From a virus, in the IMG/VR virus record IMGVR_UViG_3300029908_000073, positions 1 through 37,904 of that record: a stretch of DNA of 37,904 bases; one strand, 5' to 3'. The translations under genes and the position numbers were made by a program. Shown piece by piece: positions 24,713-30,458 of this stretch. Under the pieces are notes generated by a model. It was not told where the DNA came from. It saw nothing but the letters and a program-made list of their open reading frames with translations, and ran no database searches. Position 1 is the first letter of the stretch, and each line of letters starts with the position of its first letter.

Positions 24713-24981
24713 TTATTTATATGAAGTCTTTTCGTAAGTGCATCATCATAAACTTTTATGGATTCGTCACAAAATCGCTTTAAGGCACGAACCGGTATAG
24801 TGACTTGCTGAAAATCAATATCCCCGTCTTCTTTTACATCAGCTTGAAGGACTACTGTATTTCCTTGTTCATCTGCCATATAAGTTCCAAAATGTCTGTC
24901 TTTTCCAGATGTCTCAAATAATATTTGATATCCCATTTCTTTTAGCAGTTTAACCCTAGCCTGAAATAATTCTGTTTTCAT
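24709..24981 (-). CDS. Small early protein, unknown
   Basis: A protein of 90 residues from ATG 24981 (MKTELFQARVKLLKEMGYQI), with AAGGAG eight bases upstream. The upstream part of the open frame overlaps the previous gene and is unlikely to be used. It reads as a compact alpha/beta domain (GKDRHFGTYMADEQGNTVVL ... QQVTIPVRALKRFCDES). I recognise no family. Confidence 0.65.
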   Translation of the reverse strand: MKTELFQARVKLLKEMGYQILFETSGKDRHFGTYMADEQGNTVVLQADVKEDGDIDFQQVTIPVRALKRFCDESIKVYDDALTKRLHINK

Positions 24982-25126
24982 ATATTGCTCTCTCCTTTTG
25001 GTTGATCCCGTCTTGATCATTTTTATTTGCAAATATCATTGCGGCGATACCATTAGCGGCAATGTCCAGCAGTTCGTCTAAACTACTGGTGCCATATTCT
25101 ATTAAAATTTTTCTCTGATCTTCCAT
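24956..25126 (-). CDS. Small early protein directly downstream of hammerhead ribozyme
   Basis: A 56-residue protein starting at ATG 25126 (MEDQRKILIEYGTSSLDELL), with AAGGAG nine bases upstream. It is helical and acidic to amphipathic and overlaps the next gene by 26 bases. Its 5' untranslated region is the 3' product of the ribozyme cleavage, about 55 bases long, so its mRNA would begin with a 5' hydroxyl end. Function unknown. Confidence 0.6.
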   Translation of the reverse strand: MEDQRKILIEYGTSSLDELLDIAANGIAAMIFANKNDQDGINQKERAIYENRIISG

Positions 25127-25144
25127 TGTGATTCTCCTTTCGCT

Positions 25145-25204
25145 AACCTGTCTCATCAGGACGGGTAGGTCGTTTCCCGTCTACGCCCATATGGGCGTTT
25201 CGAC
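25145..25204 (-). ncRNA. Type II hammerhead ribozyme
   Basis: Read on the minus strand from 25204: stem II 5' half GUC; core GAAA (25201-25198); stem III CGCCC-AUAU-GGGCG; UA with the cleavage site after A at 25182; stem I GACGGG, loop AAACGACCUA, CCCGUC; core CUGAUGA (25159-25153); stem II 3' half GAC. All invariant core bases are present. Loop I GACCU can pair with AGGUU just after stem II (25149-25145), a plausible tertiary contact. Cleavage between 25182 and 25181 would split the early transcript between two small genes. Confidence 0.88.
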
Positions 25205-25251
25205 TATTTTAATGATATAAAAATCACTCATCGCACTTATATTTAGTAGAA

Positions 25252-25401
25252 TTATGCAAATACAATGTTGAATTTCAGTGTGCATCTCACACCACTGTGT
25301 TTTTGCTCCATATGTGCAATGATTTCATCAACCTTTTTCTTCTTATCTTCCATCGTCATTCCACTTGGCACATATATCTCGATATTCATTTCTGGTATCA
25401 T
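25252..25401 (-). CDS. Small early protein (49 aa), unknown
   Basis: Frame MIPEMNIEIYVPSGMTMEDK continues with KKKVDEIIAHMEQ and ends LKFNIVFA at 25252. ATG 25401 has AAGGAG eight bases upstream. It reads like a beta-alpha-beta mini-domain. It lies just upstream of the hammerhead ribozyme in the same transcript. No known family is apparent to me. Confidence 0.6.
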   Translation of the reverse strand: MIPEMNIEIYVPSGMTMEDKKKKVDEIIAHMEQKHSGVRCTLKFNIVFA

Positions 25402-25429
25402 ATTTTTCGCTCCTTATCATTTATGAGTT

Positions 25430-25711
25430 TTAAAAATCGCTGTCATTGCAGGGGCTTTTGTCGTTTTTCAACCTCGTTAGCACTTCCTTCCTCCAAACAC
25501 CAAAATCAACCCCTGTAATATCCTGCAATCGAAATATTACTTTTTCATAATTTGGTGCTAAATCTATAACCTTATTTTCGCGTTTTACATGGCACTGATA
25601 TCGACAAAATTGACACCCAGCAAATTGGTTTTGTCCATACAGACTGCTTTGTAAAATTTTCGCGATACAATATAAATCTTTTTCCGCTATGCTTATTTTC
25701 TTATCTGGCAT
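25430..25711 (-). CDS. Early Cys-containing protein, unknown
   Basis: A protein of about 93 residues from ATG 25711 (MPDKKISIAEKDLYCIAK), three bases after GGGGGAG. It has four close cysteines (CQFCRYQCHVKRE with an earlier C) and a conserved-looking ITGVDFGVWRKEVLTRL stretch. The sequence in front of its start repeats the region in front of the gene at 26,204. Function unknown. Confidence 0.62.
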   Translation of the reverse strand: MPDKKISIAEKDLYCIAKILQSSLYGQNQFAGCQFCRYQCHVKRENKVIDLAPNYEKVIFRLQDITGVDFGVWRKEVLTRLKNDKSPCNDSDF

Positions 25712-25760
25712 TTTCTCCCCCCTTTCTCCTTCCTTATGCACTGCGGCGGTCACCGCTTCC
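25709..25760. repeat. About 50-bp repeat of gene-end plus start region, copy A
   Basis: This segment carries a CGCAGTGCATAAGGAAG core and then a purine-rich Shine-Dalgarno and ATG (minus strand). It closely matches 26,202-26,256. In copy A the upstream frame still ends DRRSA-stop, like the intact gene ending at 26,230, so it looks like the leftover 3' end of a paralogue. Confidence 0.6.
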
Positions 25761-25831
25761 AGGTCCATCCTTCTTACAGGTAAATCTTTCCTCCTGTCGA
25801 ATAAGGTTTATTGGAAGGAGGTGCATATACT

Positions 25832-26011
25832 ATGACTAGTGAAGAAATTTCCAAAGAAATTATTGTTGCCATGATACAACAAGGTCTTTTTGATAAAACT
25901 GACAAATCAACCTGTTCCGGAAAACACGAAGAACGTGCACAATCTATTTGTCAAACGTTTTCCCGTATAACTAAAACAGTCAACGATTGTCGTGGCGGTC
26001 AATTCGAGTAG
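25832..26011 (+). CDS. Small protein on the opposite strand within the early operon
   Basis: A 59-residue protein on the plus strand, start ATG 25832 with a strong GGAAGGAGGTG site eight bases upstream. The sequence (MTSEEISKEIIVAMIQQGLF ... CSGKHEERAQSICQTFSRIT) is helical with two Cys. It is encoded antisense to the early transcript and its last 32 bases overlap the end of the convergent gene. I see no clear promoter. It may be an inserted cassette. Function unknown. Confidence 0.55.
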   Translation: MTSEEISKEIIVAMIQQGLFDKTDKSTCSGKHEERAQSICQTFSRITKTVNDCRGGQFE

Positions 26012-26204
26012 TGTTATAGGAAAGCTTATCAATCAGCCTCACATTTTCTCTTATTTCGTGTAAAACAAGAGATCCGATTTGGTTTGGATGTTTTTCTTTT
26101 AGTTGTTGAATTTGCTGTAAAGTCATTTTCTCAAACTCAACCATGATTTTTTCTTTTAAAGTCGCTGTTGCTGCAGCGGCTTCTTTTTTTTCTTGTCGTG
26201 GCAT
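25980..26204 (-). CDS. Small early protein, unknown
   Basis: A 74-residue protein at ATG 26204 after a purine-rich site (GAGGAGAAAGGGGG). It has an Ala/Lys-rich helical N-terminus and MTLQQIQQLKEKHPNQIGSL, then HEIRENVRLIDKLSY, suggesting a helical bundle or coiled coil. Its 3' end overlaps the convergent plus-strand gene. Function unknown. Confidence 0.58.
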   Translation of the reverse strand: MPRQEKKEAAAATATLKEKIMVEFEKMTLQQIQQLKEKHPNQIGSLVLHEIRENVRLIDKLSYNTTRIDRHDNR

Positions 26205-26256
26205 TCACTCGCCCCCTTTCTCCTCTTCCTTATGCACTGCGGCGGCCGCCGTTTCC
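26202..26256. repeat. About 50-bp repeat of gene-end plus start region, copy B
   Basis: Partner of copy A at 25,709-25,760. It spans the stop region of the 59-residue gene and the ribosome-binding site and start of the 74-residue gene. Confidence 0.6.
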
Positions 26257-26409
26257 GTTTCCGTCTGGATGACATTCCATCTGCATAATGCGTTTATATG
26301 TGAGCATTCCTTCTTGGTAAATTAGCACAGCCGCCTTTTCACGGTCTTCCGGTGCATTTGACCGCAATAACGTGATAAGCTCTCTTGCCTGTTCTCTTGT
26401 GTTATTCAT
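26230..26409 (-). CDS. First gene of the early operon (59 aa), unknown
   Basis: Frame MNNTREQARELITLLRSNAP then EDREKAAVLIYQEGMLTYKR, ending GGRRSA at 26230. ATG 26409 has GGAG eight bases upstream. It is the first gene after the early promoter at 26,467-26,493, in the slot often held by a Cro-like or small regulator. I see no helix-turn-helix motif, so I give no function. Confidence 0.6.
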   Translation of the reverse strand: MNNTREQARELITLLRSNAPEDREKAAVLIYQEGMLTYKRIMQMECHPDGNGNGGRRSA

Positions 26410-26440
26410 AATTTCATCTCCATTTCAAAGTTCTTTTAAT

Positions 26441-26452
26441 CCAATCATCGGA
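26441..26452. promoter_or_regulatory. Immunity operator 1
   Basis: CCAATCATCGGA, one of three near-identical 12-bp dyads between the divergent promoters. It lies downstream of the early promoter start point. Confidence 0.65.
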
Positions 26453-26466
26453 TTTCATACCCTCAT

Positions 26467-26493
26467 ATTATACCAATAATCGGATAGTGTCAA
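26467..26493 (-). promoter_or_regulatory. Early (PR-like) promoter
   Basis: Minus-strand -35 TTGACA (26488-26493) and -10 TATAAT (26467-26472) with a 15-base spacer; TAATAT gives 17. Operator 2 lies between them, so repressor binding would block it. It drives the early minus-strand operon. Confidence 0.65.
26473..26484. promoter_or_regulatory. Immunity operator 2
   Basis: CCAATAATCGGA, located between the -35 and -10 of the early promoter. Confidence 0.68.
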
Positions 26494-26503
26494 TATGTTT
26501 TTC

Positions 26504-26532
26504 TTGCTTTTATCCAATCATTGGAGTATTAT
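26504..26532 (+). promoter_or_regulatory. Repressor (PRM-like) promoter with operator 3
   Basis: Plus-strand -35 TTGCTT (26504-26509), 17-base spacer, -10 TATTAT (26527-26532). The spacer contains the perfect dyad TCCAATCATTGGA (operator 3, 26,513-26,525), suggesting repressor autoregulation. Confidence 0.6.
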
Positions 26533-26552
26533 CTGATTGAGGAGGTGATATT

Positions 26553-27071
26553 ATGAGCATCAATCAACGAATAAAAGAACTTAGAAGTTCTTTAGGATTG
26601 AACCAAAAAGATTTTGGGGAAAAAATCGGTCTAAAAAAATCAGCTGCTAGTTGGATAGAAAAAGAAGGCAATTCCGTAATTGACCAGAACATTCGTTTAA
26701 TCTGTGATACCTTTCACATCAGTGAAGAATGGATCCGAATTGGTAAAGGTGATATGTATGCACCGGATTCTCCTGGTGATATTTTTGATAGCATGCGGGA
26801 CGAATTGAACCTTTCTAATGTTGAGGAAAAAATACTCCGTGGATATTTTGAACTTGATGACCATTCCCGAAAAGCTGTCACCGATTTCATCGTAAATATC
26901 GGACGTTCTACCGCAAAAGAACCCATTCCTGAGAATGAGACCGACGAGGATGACAATGATCTCGAATTAAAGCACCGACAAGAAATTATTGCTGCCGAAT
27001 TTGAAGCAGAGAAAAAGGGGAAAATGTCGTTGGCTTCCACTGGTACAAATGGACACATCAAAAGAGCATAA
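26553..27071 (+). CDS. CI-like phage repressor, XRE-family HTH
   Basis: A 172-residue DNA-binding protein. The N-terminal helix-turn-helix covers about residues 5-65 (IKELRSSLGLNQKDFGEKIG ... SWIEKEGNSV ... LICDTFHISEEWIRIGKGDM). A linker and helical C-terminus follow (EEKILRGYFELDDHSRKAVT, then EIIAAEFEAEKKGKM). There is no LexA/CI serine peptidase domain, so RecA-stimulated self-cleavage is unlikely. It has a GAGGAGGTG ribosome-binding site and is divergent from the early operon, with three matching operators between them. Confidence 0.88.
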   Translation: MSINQRIKELRSSLGLNQKDFGEKIGLKKSAASWIEKEGNSVIDQNIRLICDTFHISEEWIRIGKGDMYAPDSPGDIFDSMRDELNLSNVEEKILRGYFELDDHSRKAVTDFIVNIGRSTAKEPIPENETDEDDNDLELKHRQEIIAAEFEAEKKGKMSLASTGTNGHIKRA

Positions 27072-27150
27072 AAAAAGCTGCTCTATCTGGGCAGAATTTA
27101 TAATATAATAAAAAAACCGCCCCTTGTGGCGATTCTAAAGAGGCGATATT

Positions 27151-27930
27151 ATGGGATTATTTAGTTTTCTTTTTCCAGAGTCTTCAAAGGTTCTGGACGG
27201 TATGAAAGAATACTCGACTACTCTTTTACAGCTTATGCCAACTGGCGCAACTGCCGAAGATTATGATTCTGCACTTAATGGAATTATTTTAAAATATAAT
27301 TTGAATGAAACTGAGAAAATGCATGCCATAAAAAAAGCTCTTGGCGCTTTCGTTAAAGATGCACAACAGAAAGGTTTTGCAGATGATAATTCTTTTTCTG
27401 GATTAATTAACTTCATGAACTATGCTTCTCTTGATCTGGCAAATTATTATGCGTCAACGATTTATGATCTTCATCGACTTTGGACAGTCAATACAAAAGG
27501 AGAACTTCCTATACTTGATTTTTCTGATCTCGATATTATCCCTAAGAAAAATGAAGTTCTTCATTTTAATGAAAACTGTGATCTTTGTAAAAACGTGCGG
27601 CATACAACCGGCGGTACATATAGCGGCGTTACTGCTTCTTTTAAAATTTATAAAGGCATCCGTTATAGAGTTGGCACAGGTGCAATCAAAGCAGATAGTG
27701 AGACTTCACTGGATAGCATAGATGATGGTCTCTGTTGGATCACAAATCTACGTGTCGGATTTATTGGCACCGAAAAAGCTTTTTCTATCCCATTCGATAA
27801 GATTATGTCTTTTCGTGGTGATGGAGAACATCTTTTTATTTACAAAGAGAACGCCGATAGCCCAAAGATTGTTAAACCGCAACAATATGATTTAGCGTGC
27901 AGCATTCTTTCGACTATCGTTAATCAATAA
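27151..27930 (+). CDS. Unknown protein with Cys knuckle and PH-like C-terminal region
   Basis: A 259-residue protein. The N-terminal 100 residues are helical. The middle has a CDLCKNV knuckle near residue 145. The C-terminal part (IYKGIRYRVGTGAIKADSET ... GLCWITNLRVGFIGTEKAFS, IPFDKIMSFRGDGEHLFIYK) resembles bacterial PH-like domains that carry an I-T-N-x-R-x-x-F motif. It is transcribed with the lysogeny genes between repressor and hicAB, so it may be expressed in the prophage state. A superinfection or membrane-associated function is possible but not shown. Confidence 0.65.
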   Translation: MGLFSFLFPESSKVLDGMKEYSTTLLQLMPTGATAEDYDSALNGIILKYNLNETEKMHAIKKALGAFVKDAQQKGFADDNSFSGLINFMNYASLDLANYYASTIYDLHRLWTVNTKGELPILDFSDLDIIPKKNEVLHFNENCDLCKNVRHTTGGTYSGVTASFKIYKGIRYRVGTGAIKADSETSLDSIDDGLCWITNLRVGFIGTEKAFSIPFDKIMSFRGDGEHLFIYKENADSPKIVKPQQYDLACSILSTIVNQ

Positions 27931-27949
27931 AAAACGTAAATTGTTACCA

Positions 27950-27979
27950 TTGACACGTATACAATACGTGTTCTATAAT
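27950..27979 (+). promoter_or_regulatory. hicAB promoter with palindromic operator
   Basis: -35 TTGACA (27950-27955), 18-base spacer, -10 TATAAT (27974-27979). The perfect palindrome ACACGTATACAATACGTGT (27953-27971) overlaps the -35 and spacer. It is well placed for HicB or HicAB autorepression. Confidence 0.78.
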
Positions 27980-27999
27980 ATATATAAGGAGGTTCGATA

Positions 28000-28194
28000 G
28001 TGCCGCGCAAAGTAAAAGATATGCTGAAAATTATAAAAAAAGACGGTTGGGTTCTTACCCATCAGGTCGGTTCACATCGGCAATTCACTCACCCTACAAA
28101 GACTGGAAAAGTCACAATATCCGGTCATCGCGACAGTGACGATGTTCCAATTCAAATTGAAAAATCAATTCTAAAACAGGCTGGTTTATTATAA
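28000..28194 (+). CDS. hicA: HicA-family mRNA interferase toxin
   Basis: A 64-residue toxin starting with GTG 28000, eight bases after AAGGAGG. It has the HicA double-stranded RNA-binding-like fold with MLKIIKKDGWVLTHQVGSHR, in which His26 in GSHRQF is the family's catalytic histidine, followed by HPTKTGKVTISGH. HicA toxins cleave mRNA in translating cells. It is paired with hicB 28 bases downstream. In a prophage such modules can act in maintenance or phage exclusion. Confidence 0.93.
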   Translation: MPRKVKDMLKIIKKDGWVLTHQVGSHRQFTHPTKTGKVTISGHRDSDDVPIQIEKSILKQAGLL

Positions 28195-28222
28195 CCTGTC
28201 TGTCCATAAGGAGGTTTTCTAT

Positions 28223-28633
28223 ATGTATAAAAAATATAATGATAATTATGTATTTCCTGCATCGATCGAAAAAGGAGAAACAAATTACGGTATTCATTTT
28301 CACGATTTACCTGGCTGTGTTGCTGTTGGTGATACTCTGGATGAGGCTGTTCACTTAGCAAAAGAAGGACTTGCTTTTCATATCTGGGGCATGGAACACG
28401 ATGGTGAAGAAATTCCTACACCTACTCCACTTGATAAAATTTCTCTCGCAAAAAATGAAACACTTTGCCTTATTGATGTAGATATGTTTAGTATCCGTTC
28501 CAAAATGGATAATCGCGCGGTAAAAAAAACGCTTACTATTCCTTGGTACCTCAATGAACTAGCAGAAAAAAAACGTGTTAATTTTTCTCAAGTTTTACAG
28601 TCAGCGCTTCGTGAACGTCTTAGTATCCGTTAA
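28223..28633 (+). CDS. hicB: HicB-family antitoxin
   Basis: A 136-residue antitoxin. The N-terminal domain is HicB-like (YVFPASIEKGETNYGIHFHD, LPGCVAVGDTLDEAVHLAKE), which covers the toxin. The C-terminal 45 residues (KKTLTIPWYLNELAEKKRVN, FSQVLQSALRERL) form a ribbon-helix-helix DNA-binding region that would bind the palindrome upstream of hicA. It has an AAGGAGG site. Confidence 0.93.
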   Translation: MYKKYNDNYVFPASIEKGETNYGIHFHDLPGCVAVGDTLDEAVHLAKEGLAFHIWGMEHDGEEIPTPTPLDKISLAKNETLCLIDVDMFSIRSKMDNRAVKKTLTIPWYLNELAEKKRVNFSQVLQSALRERLSIR

Positions 28634-28649
28634 AACACCTTATAACAAT

Positions 28650-28677
28650 AAAAAACCCCACTGCGTCAACAGTGAGG
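28650..28677 (-). terminator. Minus-strand terminator between hicB and integrase
   Basis: On the minus strand CCTCACTG and CAGTGGGG (one T-G pair) form an 8-bp stem followed by TTTTTTATTG. No gene reads into it from the right, so it may end a short RNA transcribed from the inverted repeat upstream of the integrase. Confidence 0.6.
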
Positions 28678-28684
28678 CTTGCCC

Positions 28685-28740
28685 GAAGGCTGTGTGATAT
28701 AATAATTCAACTCATATATATTATATCACAATCAGCCTTC
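28685..28740. repeat. Long inverted repeat upstream of integrase, with divergent -10 elements
   Basis: Arms 28,685-28,704 and 28,719-28,740 pair over 20 bp with a two-base bulge, around a 14-base loop. Each arm carries TGATATAAT, an extended -10 sequence, so promoters could fire both ways: rightwards to the integrase and leftwards to the terminator at 28,650. Confidence 0.6.
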
Positions 28741-28765
28741 TAAATTCGAGTAAAGGACTGATTTT

Positions 28766-30313
28766 ATGATCGCTGCATTATATGCCCGCTATTCATCCGA
28801 TAACCAGCGGGAAGAATCTATTATCGCTCAACTCCGTGCAGGTCGCGAATACTGCAAACAAAAAGGCTATCACATCATAAAGGAATATGCTGATGAAGCC
28901 AAAACCGGTACGGATGATAACCGTCCATATTTTCAACAAATGTTAAAAGATGCAAAATCCGGTCTTTTCGAAACCGTTGTTTTTCATAAAATTGATCGAA
29001 ATGCTCGGAATGAATACGACTATTATTTCCACAAAGTACAATTACAAAAATACGGCATCCATTACGAATATGTTACACAAAATATTGATGACAGTCCTGA
29101 AGGTCAAATGATGGAGAGTGTCATGGTCGGCATGGCTGCTTATTATAGTCGGAACTTATCGAAAGAAGTTTCGAAAGGAATGAACGAAAATGCTTATCAG
29201 GGTTTGTTTAATGGCGGAGTCCCGCCCCTTGGCTATAAGATCATTGACAGCAAATATGTGATTGATGAGCACGAAGCTCATGCTATACGAACCATTTTTG
29301 ATATGTACCTGCAAGGATACGGATATATGGCAATTATCAACAAACTTAATTTTGCTGGATTCACGACTCGACGCGGTCGTTCTTTTGGTAAAAATAGTCT
29401 GCACGATATCTTAGTTAACTGTCGATATATGGGACGCTATATATTTGGTAAAAATAAAAATACTACACCAAGCGGAAAACGTAATCAACATGGAGAGTTA
29501 GGCAAAAATGCGATTATTGTTGATAATGTCGTTCCGGCTATCATCTCCAAATCTGATTTTGAAAAGGTGGCAGGAAAAATGCGTGAAAATAAAAGGCAAC
29601 CTGGCAAGTTTACTGCACAAAATACGTATTTACTATCCGGACTTATTTACTGTGGTGAATGTGGATCAGCAATGCAAGGCACAACATCCGTAAGTAAAAT
29701 AACCGGCAACGTCCACCAGTATTACCGGTGCGGTAAAAAATATAGTCAGGGCATTTCTACTTGCCAAAATAAAAACGTTCGTCTTGATACGCTCGAAAAC
29801 ATTATCATAAACAAAATCGAAGAAATTATTTTCGCGCCGGAAGCGTTGGACGCACTGATTGATAAAGTATCCATTGCGTATGAGAAACTTGCCAATAATA
29901 CGAAGGCAGAACACGACGCACTGAATAAAAAATACACCAATACGGCAAATCGCATGGACAACCTTTATCGACTGATCGAAGATGGCACAGCCGACGACTT
30001 TGATATGAAAAGATTGCAAACCGTCAAAAAAGAAATGATTGATATTACGGAACAATTAGCCAAACTTGACACCCGTCCTACACCATTTCTCACTCGTGAT
30101 CAAATTATAGAATCAATTGCCTCTTATAAAGATGCAATAAAAAATAAGAGTGCAGAAAACCTCCGCGCTCTTATACAAAATTTCGTTAATAAAATTATTG
30201 TCAGTAAAAATGACATCACTATTCAGTTCAAAATAAAGTTTGAGCATGAATGGAGCGGGCGAAGGGAATCGGACCCTCGTGTCTTGCTTGGGAAGCAAGC
30301 GCTCTACCATTGA
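28766..30313 (+). CDS. Large serine recombinase (phage integrase)
   Basis: A 515-residue site-specific recombinase. The resolvase domain begins MIAALYARYSSDNQREES with catalytic Ser10 and has the VVFHKIDRNARNEYDYYF region. The recombinase domain (GVPPLGYKI ... EAHAIRTIFDMYLQGYGYMA) is followed by a zinc ribbon around residues 295-335 (LIYCGECGSAM ... YYRCGKKYSQGISTCQNK) and a coiled coil (YEKLANNTKAEHDALNKKYT). The last 20 residues (WSGRRESDPRVLLGKQALYH) are encoded by the antisense strand of tRNA-Gly. It inserts and, with a partner, excises the prophage at this tRNA. Confidence 0.95.
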   Translation: MIAALYARYSSDNQREESIIAQLRAGREYCKQKGYHIIKEYADEAKTGTDDNRPYFQQMLKDAKSGLFETVVFHKIDRNARNEYDYYFHKVQLQKYGIHYEYVTQNIDDSPEGQMMESVMVGMAAYYSRNLSKEVSKGMNENAYQGLFNGGVPPLGYKIIDSKYVIDEHEAHAIRTIFDMYLQGYGYMAIINKLNFAGFTTRRGRSFGKNSLHDILVNCRYMGRYIFGKNKNTTPSGKRNQHGELGKNAIIVDNVVPAIISKSDFEKVAGKMRENKRQPGKFTAQNTYLLSGLIYCGECGSAMQGTTSVSKITGNVHQYYRCGKKYSQGISTCQNKNVRLDTLENIIINKIEEIIFAPEALDALIDKVSIAYEKLANNTKAEHDALNKKYTNTANRMDNLYRLIEDGTADDFDMKRLQTVKKEMIDITEQLAKLDTRPTPFLTRDQIIESIASYKDAIKNKSAENLRALIQNFVNKIIVSKNDITIQFKIKFEHEWSGRRESDPRVLLGKQALYH

Positions 30314-30324
30314 GCTACGCCCGC
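30251..30324 (-). tRNA. tRNA-Gly (anticodon CCC), phage attachment site
   Basis: The cloverleaf is intact with encoded CCA. The acceptor is GCGGGCG / CGCCCGC, the D-arm GCTCAATGGTAGAGC, and the anticodon stem CTTGC with loop TTCCCAA. The prophage lies on the 3' side, so integration probably occurred at the 3' part and kept the gene functional. The integrase frame overlaps almost the whole gene in antisense. Confidence 0.95.
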
Positions 30325-30347
30325 ATATGCGGTACACTGACTTAACT

Positions 30348-30376
30348 AGTCTAACATAAACCAGTTTCGATTTCAA
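30348..30376 (-). promoter_or_regulatory. tRNA-Gly promoter
   Basis: Minus-strand -35 TTGAAA (30371-30376), 17-base spacer, -10 TAGACT (30348-30353), about 24 bases before the tRNA 5' end. Confidence 0.7.
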
Positions 30377-30414
30377 GATAAATTACCATTTTTCTCTAAA
30401 AGAATTCACCAGAA

Positions 30415-30450
30415 TTCACCTCTGTACAAATAAGACTGCGCAGAGGTGAA
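30415..30450 (-). terminator. Hairpin downstream of galR
   Basis: TTCACCTCTG and CAGAGGTGAA form a perfect 10-bp stem with a 16-base loop, nine bases beyond the galR stop. The following bases are only moderately T-rich. A tandem AGAATTCACC duplicate (30,401-30,420) overlaps it. Confidence 0.5.
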
Positions 30451-30458
30451 ATTTATCG

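Noticed and set aside
25146-25160. Simple hairpin CCTGATGAGACAGG as a regulator of the 56-residue gene
   Set aside because: The same bases form the invariant hammerhead core with three flanking stems, which explains the sequence far better.
25712-25768. Longer start for the 25,430 gene (MDLEAVTAAVHKEG...)
   Set aside because: The extension is encoded by the duplicated junction segment and lacks a ribosome-binding site, whereas ATG 25711 has GGGGGAG.
28885-28900. Second hammerhead-like GCTGATGAAGC in the integrase gene
   Set aside because: It lacks the GAAA and NUH parts and the stems, and lies in a conserved coding region.
29264-29283. Partial match to the 19-bp palindrome in the integrase (GATGAGCACGAAGCTCAT)
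   Set aside because: The spacing and bases differ and it encodes a conserved DEHEAH stretch, so it is probably chance.
30113-30376. Minus-strand frame across tRNA-Gly
   Set aside because: It reads through the tRNA and its promoter and lies opposite the integrase; no ribosome-binding site.
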